Part shown: piece by piece, positions 48,087 through 55,638 of the stretch
How positions within the stretch are numbered: position 1 is the stretch's first letter
How the letters are laid out: each line of letters begins with the position of its first letter
Assembly (NCBI RefSeq): GCF_023824195.1
Contig: NZ_CP085442.1
Location: 1,340,001-1,404,000, forward strand
Length of the DNA stretch: 64,000 bases
From: Priestia megaterium
Lineage (GTDB): Bacteria > Bacillota > Bacilli > Bacillales > Bacillaceae_H
Direction: 5' to 3'
Notes under the pieces: generated by a model
Told to the model about the DNA's origin: nothing
The model's database searches: none
What the model saw: only the letters and a program-made list of their open reading frames with translations
Translations under genes and position numbers: made by a program

Positions 48087-49082
48087 ATGAAAGAAGATGA
48101 AGAGATGTCACTCAATAGTTCGGAACAAGCGCTGTTGACGGCGATAAAAAAAACCACAGACAAGCTGAATATTGATAATATATCAAGAACCCAGGCTTAT
48201 GCAACTTTTTATCATAGATATCCTGAAGTAAAGTGGTCATTTCTCGCAAGTATGGTATCACGAAACGCAGGATGGAATATGTGTGATTTGCAAGGGACAA
48301 ACATGAAAAAAGCGTTGTCAAAGCAAACGAGCGATTTATTATTTTTGACGTATGAAAGAGCAAATTGGCTTATTTTTAAAGATGCCTTTCCGCAATTACT
48401 ATTGTATGCTGTTTCGCGTAAAAAACATGTCTCTTACGTTCATTTACTTCCCTATTTAAACGTTTCATCTTTTATCGAAGAGAAGTGGAGACAATTTATG
48501 CAGAGACCTTGTGAACTGCAGCTTATTCATGCGTTAATTGTGAATGAGCAGCATGTTATTCAAAAGCCCGTTATTGAACAGCCTTTTTATCAAGATAGAG
48601 TGTTTAAAAGTATGCTGTTTTTTTTTCAAGATACATTCCACTTTAGTTCCGTCCTTTTTCCTACTACAAAAGGGGAGCTATACGGTTGTTCTGTTCATGA
48701 TTTTACAAAAGTAAATAATCGGATTGATTTGGGGAAGAAATTAGCGGCTTTATTATTTCATGAAAAGTATTATCCCTTGTTTTATGAATTTTCTTTAAAA
48801 ACAAAGCATACGGGTTCGAGATACGATTATGAGCAGTATTTTGTGAATGAAACCAGTTGCTATACTCCTGCTCTTCGAAAGGTGTATCCGGCTATTAGAC
48901 ATCATGAAAAGAAGAGAGAAGAGTGGTTTTTAACGAAAAAAGAGGAGCGAAAGCTCATGAAAAAGTCGTCTTTTCCAAAGAAAGTTCATTTTACAAAGTG
49001 GTATCTTCAAAAGCAAAAGCAGCTGCATATATTAATGAAAGTAGCGCAAGTATTTAATGTAAATAAAAACGGTCACAAGTGA
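48087..49082 (+). CDS. yppC: YppC, DUF2515 family protein
   Basis: A 331-residue protein, rich in Phe, Tyr, His and Lys, with no signal peptide. Landmarks WSFLASMVSRNAGWNMCDL and LFLTYERANWLIF are typical of DUF2515. Position next to recU agrees with B. subtilis yppC. The start is uncertain: ATG 48105 has a weak AAAGAAG upstream, ATG 48087 has none visible. Function unknown. Confidence 0.82.
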   Translation: MKEDEEMSLNSSEQALLTAIKKTTDKLNIDNISRTQAYATFYHRYPEVKWSFLASMVSRNAGWNMCDLQGTNMKKALSKQTSDLLFLTYERANWLIFKDAFPQLLLYAVSRKKHVSYVHLLPYLNVSSFIEEKWRQFMQRPCELQLIHALIVNEQHVIQKPVIEQPFYQDRVFKSMLFFFQDTFHFSSVLFPTTKGELYGCSVHDFTKVNNRIDLGKKLAALLFHEKYYPLFYEFSLKTKHTGSRYDYEQYFVNETSCYTPALRKVYPAIRHHEKKREEWFLTKKEERKLMKKSSFPKKVHFTKWYLQKQKQLHILMKVAQVFNVNKNGHK

Positions 49083-49089
49083 CCGTTTT
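49066..49089. terminator. Hairpin terminator spanning the yppC stop
   Basis: Perfect arms AAAACGGTCAC and GTGACCGTTTT with a 2-nt loop; the yppC TGA is in the right arm. It also faces the minus-strand sspM. Confidence 0.85.
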
Positions 49090-49093
49090 GTTC

Positions 49094-49195
49094 TTAAGTA
49101 GAAGGCTGGTTAGGACCGTTTAACTTTTTAGGATCACCGTAGGTTTTTGTTTCAGGCTTATTTTTAGGCTGTGATTTTTGCTGTTTGTTGGCCAT
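49094..49195 (-). CDS. sspM: SspM, small acid-soluble spore protein M
   Basis: A 33-codon gene: MANKQQKSQPKNKPETKTY, then GDPKKLNGPNQPST. The ending closely matches the GGPNRPST end of B. subtilis SspM, and sspM lies near yppC there. AGGAGGTG precedes the ATG. SspM is a minor spore-core SASP made in the forespore under SigG. Very hydrophilic, without Cys or aromatic residues other than one Tyr. Confidence 0.82.
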   Translation of the reverse strand: MANKQQKSQPKNKPETKTYGDPKKLNGPNQPST

Positions 49196-49422
49196 ATCTA
49201 GGCACCTCCTATCATGTTGTAATAAACGTTCAGCAGCGGAATGTATCCGCTTAGCTGAAATGTCTATACTAGTGTTTTCAATATGTTTACTTTCGATTCA
49301 CCATAAATGAAAATGTCGAAAACATCTTTCTTTGACGAATAGAAACTAGTTTTGTCATGTGTGAAGGGACAATGAAGAAAAGAGAGAATACGTTATGCAA
49401 AGGAAAATTTGGAGGGATGGCG

Positions 49423-49677
49423 ATGAAACAAAGTATGGTTAAAGCAAGCGAAATGATGACTTTATTAGATAGCTTACTAGAGCAAGTAGATTTAGTGGAT
49501 AAAACGATGTCTACATCTATAAATGAAGCATTTACACATTGTGAAGAAACATATATGGAACAAGTTCATCGCATTGACCAATCACTGCAAGAAATTGAAG
49601 TAGCTGTGTATGAAAGCATGCCTTCCGAAACCGAATGGAGTAGAAGCCAAAGAGAAATGGTTCTTCATACAGTATAA
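49423..49677 (+). CDS. yppD: YppD-like small protein
   Basis: An 84-residue acidic, Met-rich, mostly helical protein (MKQSMVKASEMMTLLDSLLE). ATG 49423 has GGAGGG 6 nt upstream; an ATG at 49417 abuts it and the frame extends back to 49357 without support. It lies between sspM and yppE, the place of yppD. Function unknown. Confidence 0.65.
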   Translation: MKQSMVKASEMMTLLDSLLEQVDLVDKTMSTSINEAFTHCEETYMEQVHRIDQSLQEIEVAVYESMPSETEWSRSQREMVLHTV

Positions 49678-49722
49678 AGATTGTTTATGTTACAATAGTC
49701 ATCGTAGAGGTGACGAATAACG

Positions 49723-50073
49723 ATGAATGAAGATGTGAAAAAAAGTACGGAGATCATGTTTCAATATAATGAAGTAGCTGTAGAACGATTAGCGTCTATT
49801 CAACAGGAAGAAAATTATGAAGTGAAATTTTTTGAAGAAGTAAAGCCTTATGGAGATATTTTTTTCAAAGAACTTGATGAATGGGCTAGTCTCGTAACGG
49901 AATGGCTGAAGAAAGAGCGACCAAAGTATATTCATGTCAATCAAGTAGAGACGTTAAAAGAAAATTTACAAAACGTTGTAATACAGTCATTTTATCCCGA
50001 GACGCGAGAAAAGCGATTTAAAAAGATGTATCACTCAAATAAGTATGTGCTCGAGTCGATATTGAATAATTAA
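49723..50073 (+). CDS. yppE: YppE, DUF1798 family protein
   Basis: A 116-residue acidic helical protein with EVKPYGDIFFKELDEWASLV and a Phe/Tyr/Arg-rich end, matching the YppE (DUF1798) family in length and pattern. GAGGTGACG precedes the ATG. Followed by a strong terminator. Function unknown. Confidence 0.82.
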   Translation: MNEDVKKSTEIMFQYNEVAVERLASIQQEENYEVKFFEEVKPYGDIFFKELDEWASLVTEWLKKERPKYIHVNQVETLKENLQNVVIQSFYPETREKRFKKMYHSNKYVLESILNN

Positions 50074-50117
50074 TCCCGGCCTTCCGTTAAGATCTACAAG
50101 GTGGGGATTTTCTATGT

Positions 50118-50149
50118 ATGCCTAAAGAGAAAACTCTTTAGGCATTTTA
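50118..50149 (+). terminator. Intrinsic terminator of yppE
   Basis: A perfect 12-bp stem ATGCCTAAAGAG and CTCTTTAGGCAT with an AAAA loop, then TTTATC. Confidence 0.85.
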
Positions 50150-50166
50150 TCATTATCAATAAAAAA

Positions 50167-50337
50167 TTAATCAAAATCTTTTTGAGATTGGATAGAAACA
50201 GCTGGGTGATCTTGTGAAGCGACTGTATCGATATGATAATCAACTTTTTCGGTATGTTTAGAAGCAACGGCGTTATTTGGTTTTGTTACTGCACCTTGTC
50301 CTTGCTTTTTATGATCAAAATGTTTTCCTCGACTCAT
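50167..50337 (-). CDS. Small hydrophilic protein, 56 residues, unknown
   Basis: MSRGKHFDHKKQGQGAVTKP continues with NNAVASKHTEKVDYHIDTVA and SQDHPAVSIQSQKDFD. A strong AAAGGAGGT lies 8 nt before the ATG. It is His-, Lys- and Gln-rich without hydrophobic stretches, reminiscent of spore-core minor proteins, and lies among sspM, yppE and yppF. I do not recognise a family; a sporulation role is a guess from composition and neighbours. Confidence 0.65.
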   Translation of the reverse strand: MSRGKHFDHKKQGQGAVTKPNNAVASKHTEKVDYHIDTVASQDHPAVSIQSQKDFD

Positions 50338-50423
50338 GAGATAGACCTCCTTTATTGAATACTACGTTAAAGCTTTTATAGTATAAACAAGTCAAAAAAG
50401 AAGTATGTGTCCACTTTATAGGA

Positions 50424-50452
50424 AACAAAGAAACCACCGATTTCTCGGTGGT
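50424..50452 (-). terminator. Intrinsic terminator of yppF
   Basis: On the minus strand ACCACCGA pairs with TCGGTGGT around GAAA, followed by TTTCTTTG. Confidence 0.75.
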
Positions 50453-50462
50453 AGTAAAAAAA

Positions 50463-50657
50463 TTAATCATCTTGTGCACTAAAATCGGGCTTAGTAGCTC
50501 CAATTTGTTCGAGTTCACGTACAGCGGCTTTGTAATTCATAGGAGTTAAAAAACCTTTTAAATACTGCTGCTGAGCAAAATCGAGTAATTCATTACTTGA
50601 CTGCGGCTCATATTGTTTCACCGCAATAAAAGCTTCTTGAAGTTCGTTCACATACAT
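50463..50657 (-). CDS. yppF: YppF-like protein
   Basis: A 64-residue protein starting MYVNELQEAFIAVKQYEP. ELLDFAQQQYLKG and AVRELEQIGATKP match the YppF family pattern. AGGAGGG precedes the ATG. Located between yppE and yppG. Function unknown. Confidence 0.85.
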   Translation of the reverse strand: MYVNELQEAFIAVKQYEPQSSNELLDFAQQQYLKGFLTPMNYKAAVRELEQIGATKPDFSAQDD

Positions 50658-50887
50658 GTAAATTCCCTCCTAATCCCCATTTGTGCCACTACGTATACGT
50701 AGTATCACTTGTTCTTATCGTACCATATATTTAAATAATCTCGTTTTTTTGAAAAATTTAAACTTTCGACAGAAACCTACATATTTTTGAAGGTGTTCTC
50801 CAAAAGTACAAGTAGACGAACGTCACCTCTTATTTCTGCATACATACTATATATTATGTAATATTAAAAAGGAGGTATTGATTTTGC

Positions 50888-51301
50888 ATGTATACAAGTA
50901 AGCACTATCCGTATTATGAGCAACATCAACCAGAACGTTTTGATTTAAGTCAGGTACATCCATTTCCGCAGTATCATCAGCAGCCATGGACGGAAGCTTA
51001 TATGCCGCAACATCCGTACGCTCAGCAACAAATGCCTTTTGGTCCTCAGCAAATTCCCTATATGAACGGAATGTACCAGCAGCCTATGTACAATAATGCA
51101 GGTGCGCCTTTTAATCCATACCCTAAAGCTCAGCAACAAAAGCCCCAGCCTTCTCAATTTCAGTCATTAATGTCTCAGTTTAAATCGAGTGATGGCAATT
51201 ACGATATGAACAAGATGATGAATACTGCGGGGCAGATGATGGGAGCCATGAACCAATTAACATCCCTAGTAAAAGGATTTTCCGGGATTTTTAAAGTATA
51301 A
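50888..51301 (+). CDS. yppG: YppG-like Pro/Gln/Tyr-rich protein
   Basis: A 137-residue protein. Residues 1-95 are low-complexity Pro, Gln, Tyr and Met (for example YPYYEQHQPERF and PQQIPYMNGMYQQPMYN), like many spore coat proteins. The C-terminus is a conserved Met-rich helical region, MNKMMNTAGQMMGAMNQL and SLVKGFSGIFKV, typical of YppG. AAGGAGG is 11-12 nt upstream, slightly far. A coat role is inferred from composition. Confidence 0.8.
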   Translation: MYTSKHYPYYEQHQPERFDLSQVHPFPQYHQQPWTEAYMPQHPYAQQQMPFGPQQIPYMNGMYQQPMYNNAGAPFNPYPKAQQQKPQPSQFQSLMSQFKSSDGNYDMNKMMNTAGQMMGAMNQLTSLVKGFSGIFKV

Positions 51302-51325
51302 GGACTAGAAGGTGTTTTCTAGTCC
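51302..51325 (+). terminator. Hairpin after yppG
   Basis: Arms GGACTAGAA and TTCTAGTCC directly after the stop. There is no T-run, so termination may be weak. Confidence 0.5.
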
Positions 51326-51332
51326 CTGCTTA

Positions 51333-51479
51333 TTATTTTTTCTTTTGATTTTTCAAATAGGTTTCTCCAAGAAGTGTAAATACTTCATTGTAAGTTAATC
51401 CAGAATGAGCATTTAAACGTTTGACTTCTTCGACATCTGTTGTTGATGAAGTTGAAATTTGATGCTTGTTTTTTTTCAT
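51333..51479 (-). CDS. Small protein with gamma-SASP-like motif
   Basis: A 48-residue protein, MKKNKHQISTSSTTDVEEVK followed by RLNAHSGLTYNEVFTLLG. AAGGAGAGG lies upstream of the ATG. TDVEEVKRLNAHS lines up with the repeated TDVQAVKQANAQS unit of gamma-type small acid-soluble spore protein (SspE), matching 8 of 13 positions. Unlike SspE it has one unit and a hydrophobic end, so it may be a separate small family. Confidence 0.6.
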   Translation of the reverse strand: MKKNKHQISTSSTTDVEEVKRLNAHSGLTYNEVFTLLGETYLKNQKKK

Positions 51480-51556
51480 AAAACCTCTCCTTCTCTATGT
51501 AAAATGAATAACACTCCATCTTAGTATGTTTCTAAATGTGCTTCTTCTATAAGTGG

Positions 51557-51598
51557 AAAAAAACGCCGAAGACAATCATGGTTCTTCGGCGTTTTTTT
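51557..51598. terminator. Terminator after the CotG-like gene (minus strand)
   Basis: Arms AAAAACGCCGAAG and CTTCGGCGTTTTT around a 12-nt loop, T-run in both directions; 27 nt beyond the CotG-like stop. Confidence 0.85.
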
Positions 51599-51624
51599 GC
51601 AATAAAGATGAGTGTTTAGAGAAA

Positions 51625-52053
51625 TTAAGAGCGGCGAGTAGAACGACGTGAACGGCGAGTAGAACGACGAGAGCGGCGAGTAGAACGACGTGAACGGCGA
51701 GTAGAACGACGAGAGCGGCGAGTAGAACGACGTGAACGGCGAGTAGAACGACGTGAACGGCGAGTAGAACGACGAGAGCGGCGAGTAGAACGACGAGAGC
51801 GGCGAGTAGAACGACGAGAGCGGCGAGTAGAACGACGTGAACGGCGAGTAGAACGACGAGAGCGGCGAGTAGAACGACGTGAACGGCGAGTAGAACGACG
51901 AGTAGAACGGCGGCTACTGCGACGAGTGCTACGAGAAGAGCGACGACGTCTTGTTAGTGGGCCGGCAGTTGGCTCTTGAAACATAAAAGATTTCAGTTCT
52001 GTACATTCTAGGGCTTCAGCAGCCTCTTTAATTTTTTCAGCTGTAATATGCAA
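51625..52053 (-). CDS. CotG-like Arg/Ser/Thr tandem-repeat spore coat protein
   Basis: A 142-residue protein. Residues 1-33 are a short unique head (MHITAEKIKEAAEALECTEL). The rest is almost only Arg, Ser and Thr, chiefly 13 tandem heptads of the type STRRSRR, giving an extremely basic, probably disordered chain. The start is TTG, 8 nt after AAGGAGG. It is divergent from cotH and near cotB genes, as cotG is in B. subtilis; CotG-like modular proteins near cotH are known from other bacilli. The dense Ser sites make it a plausible CotH substrate; this is inference. Confidence 0.8.
   Translation of the reverse strand: MHITAEKIKEAAEALECTELKSFMFQEPTAGPLTRRRRSSRSTRRSSRRSTRRSTRRSRRSTRRSRRSTRRSRRSTRRSRRSTRRSRRSTRRSRRSTRRSRRSTRRSRRSTRRSRRSTRRSRRSTRRSRRSTRRSRRSTRRS
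51628..51900. repeat. Thirteen tandem 21-bp units in the CotG-like gene
   Basis: Unit core CGGCGAGTAGAACGACG, repeated 13 times at exactly 21 bp. Two variants alternate irregularly, beginning AGAG (G) or TGAA (T); in plus-strand order G T G T G T T G G G T G T. Both encode the same heptad, because the variants differ only at synonymous Arg and Ser positions. Confidence 0.95.
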
Positions 52054-52224
52054 TACAAAAACCTCCTTGTCAATTGGACTAGGTCTTGCATTAATAGAAT
52101 ACGCGCTGATGCTTGTCCTTGATATGAGTCAAAAGTGGAGTTTGCGGAAATAGTTGATGTGGCGGGGTATCATGAAGAATTTTCCCTTCATATACTTTAA
52201 TAATTGAAGAAAGGTGGTCGAGTA

Positions 52225-53310
52225 ATGAAGCAAAAAGAAATCCCCCAATACGCTCTGTTTGTGAATGTAAAAGATTTAAAGGAAATGCAAAGAGATATTT
52301 GGTCAGAAGATGCTGTTCAGGCAACGATGAAGTTTAACAAAAAACGCTACGATATTGATTTGCTGCTAAGAGGCTCCCATATTCGAAAGATGAAAAAAAA
52401 GTCATATTATATTGAATTTTATTCTCCAAAAATATTTCAGGGTGCCAAAGAAATACACCTAAACGCTGAATACAAAGATCCATCGCTTATGCGCAACAAG
52501 TTGTCCCTTGATTTTTTCTCCTCCTTAGACGTTTTATCTCCGCACTCTCAGTTTGTCACTCTTAAAATTAATGGAAAAAATGAAGGAATATATCTGCAGC
52601 TTGAATCGGTAGATGAACTATTTTTGAAAAAAAGAAGTTTAGCGGATGGATCCATATTTTATGCAGTGGACGGAGATGCTAATTTTTCTTTGATGAGCGA
52701 CTTGGATAAAAAGCCGAAAACAACTCTGCTATCTGGATATGAAGATAAAGCAGTGAGAGAAGGGGATGAGGAAAAATTAGAAAAGTTTATATTTAATCTT
52801 AATACGTGGACAAATACAGAATTCGAACAGAATATTGAGAAGTATCTGAACGTCGACCGCTACTTATCTTGGTTAGTTGGTATTATTTGTATGCAGAATT
52901 ACGACGGTTTTGTCCATAATTATGCTCTCTATCTAAATCATGAAAGCGGGCGCTTTGAACTGATTCCATGGGATTATGATGCAACTTGGGGAAGAGATGT
53001 AAATGGGAAAGTAATGGAAGGAGATTACGTCCGTGCTCAGGGATTTAACACGCTTACAGCACGCTTATTGGCGGTAGATAGCATAAAAAAACGGTATATT
53101 CAAAAAATGAACAATGTTCTAAATAATCAATTTACAGTAGAGTATATGAAACCAATCATTTATCAACTGCATGAGTATATCGCTCCATACGCATTAAAAG
53201 ATCCTTACGTAAAAGATAACATGGAGCAATTTTATAAAGAACCCGACTTTATACTGTCTTTTGTAAAAGAACGAACAGCGTATATTAAAAACAACCTTTT
53301 GACTTTTTAA
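52225..53310 (+). CDS. cotH: CotH, spore coat protein kinase
   Basis: An atypical secretory-kinase-like (Fam20C-related) protein that in B. subtilis phosphorylates Ser in CotB and CotG and is needed for coat assembly. The product has 361 residues, one fewer than the B. subtilis protein. Landmarks are LLLRGSHIRKMKKKSY near residue 50, the catalytic segment MQNYDGFVHNYALY with Asp227, and PWDYDATWGRD with Asp250, equivalent to the active-site Asp pair. ATG 52225 has AAAGGTGG 7 nt upstream. Divergent from the CotG-like gene and followed by cotB. Confidence 0.93.
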   Translation: MKQKEIPQYALFVNVKDLKEMQRDIWSEDAVQATMKFNKKRYDIDLLLRGSHIRKMKKKSYYIEFYSPKIFQGAKEIHLNAEYKDPSLMRNKLSLDFFSSLDVLSPHSQFVTLKINGKNEGIYLQLESVDELFLKKRSLADGSIFYAVDGDANFSLMSDLDKKPKTTLLSGYEDKAVREGDEEKLEKFIFNLNTWTNTEFEQNIEKYLNVDRYLSWLVGIICMQNYDGFVHNYALYLNHESGRFELIPWDYDATWGRDVNGKVMEGDYVRAQGFNTLTARLLAVDSIKKRYIQKMNNVLNNQFTVEYMKPIIYQLHEYIAPYALKDPYVKDNMEQFYKEPDFILSFVKERTAYIKNNLLTF

Positions 53311-53320
53311 AAATGGATAG

Positions 53321-53367
53321 ATTTATAGGCAATTTATAGGCAACAGTGGATTTTGTTAATAATAGGC
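53321..53367 (+). promoter_or_regulatory. Candidate GerE boxes upstream of cotB
   Basis: ATTTATAGGCA occurs twice in direct tandem (53321-53331, 53332-53342) and a partial third, TAATAGGCA, at 53359-53367. The first fits 11 of 12 positions of the GerE consensus RWWTRGGYNNYY. In B. subtilis cotB needs SigK and GerE. A SigK -10 could not be placed with confidence. Confidence 0.45.
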
Positions 53368-53452
53368 AAATGCAGGAAATCAATAGCTGTACATGATACG
53401 TATATATACAGTATGAATGACCAATAAGGATAACTAATAAGGAGGAAAAACA

Positions 53453-54550
53453 ATGAGTAACTATTACTATGGCCAAGAACAAGGGCAAAATCAAAATCCA
53501 CGCCAAAAATCAACCCAAAAACTCAGCCGAAATGTACAAATGCCTGATAAAGGCTATTCTTCTCACTTCAAACCCCTAAAAGGAAGAGTGGTGACCGTTT
53601 ATCGTGGAGGACCTGAATCTAAAACAGGTTATTTGGTTGACGTGCAATCAGATTATTTAATCTTAGCGGTGGAAAGCAATAATAACAATAATAACAATAA
53701 TGGTGAAAATAACAATCAAAATAACAATCAAAATAACCAAAATAATAATCAACAAGAATATACACTTGTATATTATCACTTAGCCCATGTAAAAAGTATT
53801 ACTGAAGATACTATGTCAAATTCGGCACAAACGTTTACCGGAATTAGCACAGAATTAGAATTATATCGAGGAAAAACTTTTGCTGGAACTTTATCATTGA
53901 TGAAAACTAAATATGTGCAGGTTAACCAAGGTGGACCTGAGAAAAAAGCAGGTCAGCTTCTTGATGTCTTAGGTTCATTTGAATCTGCTTATATAGTATT
54001 ACTCACAGAGGACGACGGTGTTATCTATATTAACACTGAACACGTTAAGAGTGTGAGTGAATATCAAAACAACAATGGAGATCAAACTAGTCAATCTGCA
54101 AATGAGCTCTTAGTGAGCCAAGAACCAGAATATATGAAATCTAAAAGCTTTAACGATCTTTTTGCACATCTTTCTCATAAATGGGTATCTATCAATAATG
54201 GAGGACCTGAAGCTGTAGAGGGCGTGTTAGTACAAAGCCGAAATGGTACATTTACACTTGTGCAGAATAATCAAGTATTACGCTTACAGCCAAGACACGT
54301 TAAAACCATTTGTGTAGGAGCAAAAGGGGCTTTTAAGCAAAACGATAACAATCAAAATAATGAAGAAACAGAAGAAAATGGAGAGACTGAAGCTGCAAAG
54401 TCTACAGAAGAACGTACAGGAAGCCGCACGGGAGGACGCACAGACGATCGCTCTCGAGGACGCCGCACAGGAGGACGCCGCACGGGTTCACGCTCTTCAG
54501 CATCGGCCGAGAAAGTTATTAAAACGAAAAATTATCGTTGGAAAGCATGA
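53453..54550 (+). CDS. cotB: CotB-type spore coat protein (three GGPE repeats)
   Basis: An outer-coat protein of 365 residues. Three repeats of about 100 residues carry VTVYRGGPESKTGYLV, VQVNQGGPEKKAGQLL and VSINNGGPEAVEGVLV, with GGP at residues 52, 160 and 250, as in B. subtilis CotB. An Asn/Gln-rich loop lies at about 80-105. After a Gln/Glu stretch the C-terminus is a short Arg/Gly/Thr/Ser tail (about 320-355), much shorter than the Ser-rich tail that CotH phosphorylates in B. subtilis. GGAGG lies 8 nt upstream. Confidence 0.92.
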   Translation: MSNYYYGQEQGQNQNPRQKSTQKLSRNVQMPDKGYSSHFKPLKGRVVTVYRGGPESKTGYLVDVQSDYLILAVESNNNNNNNNGENNNQNNNQNNQNNNQQEYTLVYYHLAHVKSITEDTMSNSAQTFTGISTELELYRGKTFAGTLSLMKTKYVQVNQGGPEKKAGQLLDVLGSFESAYIVLLTEDDGVIYINTEHVKSVSEYQNNNGDQTSQSANELLVSQEPEYMKSKSFNDLFAHLSHKWVSINNGGPEAVEGVLVQSRNGTFTLVQNNQVLRLQPRHVKTICVGAKGAFKQNDNNQNNEETEENGETEAAKSTEERTGSRTGGRTDDRSRGRRTGGRRTGSRSSASAEKVIKTKNYRWKA

Positions 54551-54563
54551 TGAAATGGAACAT

Positions 54564-54590
54564 AAAAGGTGCTTATAAAGCACCTTTTCT
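54564..54590 (+). terminator. Hairpin between the two cotB-type genes
   Basis: Arms AAAAGGTGC and GCACCTTTT around TTATAAA, then TCTAT; a likely partial terminator. Confidence 0.65.
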
Positions 54591-54619
54591 ATCATATAGG
54601 AAAAAGGAGGAAAATGAGA

Positions 54620-55282
54620 ATGAGTATGAATCATTATATCAATAAAATTGTGGAGTTAGATATTTCAGGTAAAACGACATTTGTTGGCAGACTTATTGAT
54701 CTTGGATTAGATATTATGGTTTTGTATAATGGACATGATTATTTGTATATTCCTCTTTTACACATGCATCGTTTGCGGGAAGTATCGGAAGAAGACTATA
54801 CGGTTTTACGTGAAATAGAAGAGAACTTAATAGAAGAAAGTCAGCGGATTTCTTATCGTAATATTTTACAGCAGGCAAAAGGGAAATTTATTGAAATTTA
54901 TGTAACGGGAGGGAAATCATTGCATGGCTATATCACAAGCGTGCTGAATGATTATCTTGTGTTTTATTCTCCAGTGTATAAAAATGTCTTTGTTTCTCTG
55001 CATCATTTGAAATGGCTTACCCCTTACAGTAATGAGTTAACCCCTTATTCTTTAAGTGACAAAGAGCTCCCAGTAAGGCCCGCCTCTGCACCTTTTGTCA
55101 GAAACTTTGAAGAGCAGCTTAAAAAATATGAAAATCAACTGGTCGTATTAGATTTAGGGGATCAATCAGAAAAAATTGGTGTACTTAAAGAAGTTTCTAA
55201 TAATATTGTTGAACTAATTACGGCAAATGGAGAAAGTATGTATTGGAAGTTAGCTCACGTAAAATCCGTGCACTTGCCTTAG
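54620..55282 (+). CDS. Second CotB-like protein lacking the basic tail
   Basis: A 220-residue paralogue with two or three copies of the CotB-type barrel (DUF2642-like): FVGRLIDLGLDIMVLYN, FIEIYVTGGKSLHGYI and VVLDLGDQSEKIGVL, each followed by a strand ending like LLHMHRL, LHHLKWL and LAHVKSV. The GGPE motif is reduced to VTGGKS. No Arg/Ser tail. ATG 54620 gives the best spacing from AAGGAGG; 54614 is possible. Probably a coat protein assembled with the adjacent CotB. Confidence 0.75.
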   Translation: MSMNHYINKIVELDISGKTTFVGRLIDLGLDIMVLYNGHDYLYIPLLHMHRLREVSEEDYTVLREIEENLIEESQRISYRNILQQAKGKFIEIYVTGGKSLHGYITSVLNDYLVFYSPVYKNVFVSLHHLKWLTPYSNELTPYSLSDKELPVRPASAPFVRNFEEQLKKYENQLVVLDLGDQSEKIGVLKEVSNNIVELITANGESMYWKLAHVKSVHLP

Positions 55283-55283
55283 A

Positions 55284-55314
55284 AAAAGAGACCTCGCTGT
55301 CGTCTCTTTTTTTT
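55284..55314 (+). terminator. Intrinsic terminator of the cotB-like gene
   Basis: Arms AAAAGAGAC and GTCTCTTTT with a 9-nt loop and a long T-run directly after the stop. Confidence 0.88.
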
Positions 55315-55381
55315 ATGTGCTTATCAGGACAAGTATATTGAATAAACAAATGAGATGATTTAAATTTTTCGGAAAATTATG

Positions 55382-55410
55382 TTGACAATAAAGAAAATCT
55401 TTATTAAAGT
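55382..55410 (+). promoter_or_regulatory. SigA promoter of metI-metC
   Basis: Consensus TTGACA at 55382-55387 and TAAAGT 17 nt later, about 40 nt before the riboswitch aptamer. Confidence 0.6.
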
Positions 55411-55449
55411 TATTAACAACAAACGTTAACCACCAACAATTATATAGAA

Positions 55450-55618
55450 CTCTTATCAAGAGTGGCGGAGGGACTGGCCCTGCGATGCCCGGCAACCATC
55501 AAATGAAACATTCATTTGAACGGTGCTAATTCCTGTGGAACATCAGTATTGTTCTAACAGATGAGAGAAATCGTGTATAAACGAACACTCTTCCATCTGT
55601 GAAGAGTGTTTTTTATTT
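55450..55618 (+). promoter_or_regulatory. SAM-I riboswitch (S-box) with terminator and antiterminator
   Basis: The S-box core is clear: CTTATCAAGAG, GGCGGAGGGACTGGCCC, GATGCCCGGCAACC and GGTGCTAATTCCTG. The expression platform has terminator arms AACACTCTTC and GAAGAGTGTT with T-run (55584-55618). ACAGATG (55557-55563) pairs with CATCTGT (55594-55600) in the competing antiterminator. SAM binding would stop transcription of metI-metC. Confidence 0.97.
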
Positions 55619-55638
55619 TGAGTTAAGGAGAGAAATAG

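Noticed and set aside
51628..51900. Regular repeats that could suggest a CRISPR array
   Set aside because: Units are directly tandem at 21 bp without spacers and encode a heptad repeat in an open frame with a ribosome-binding site.
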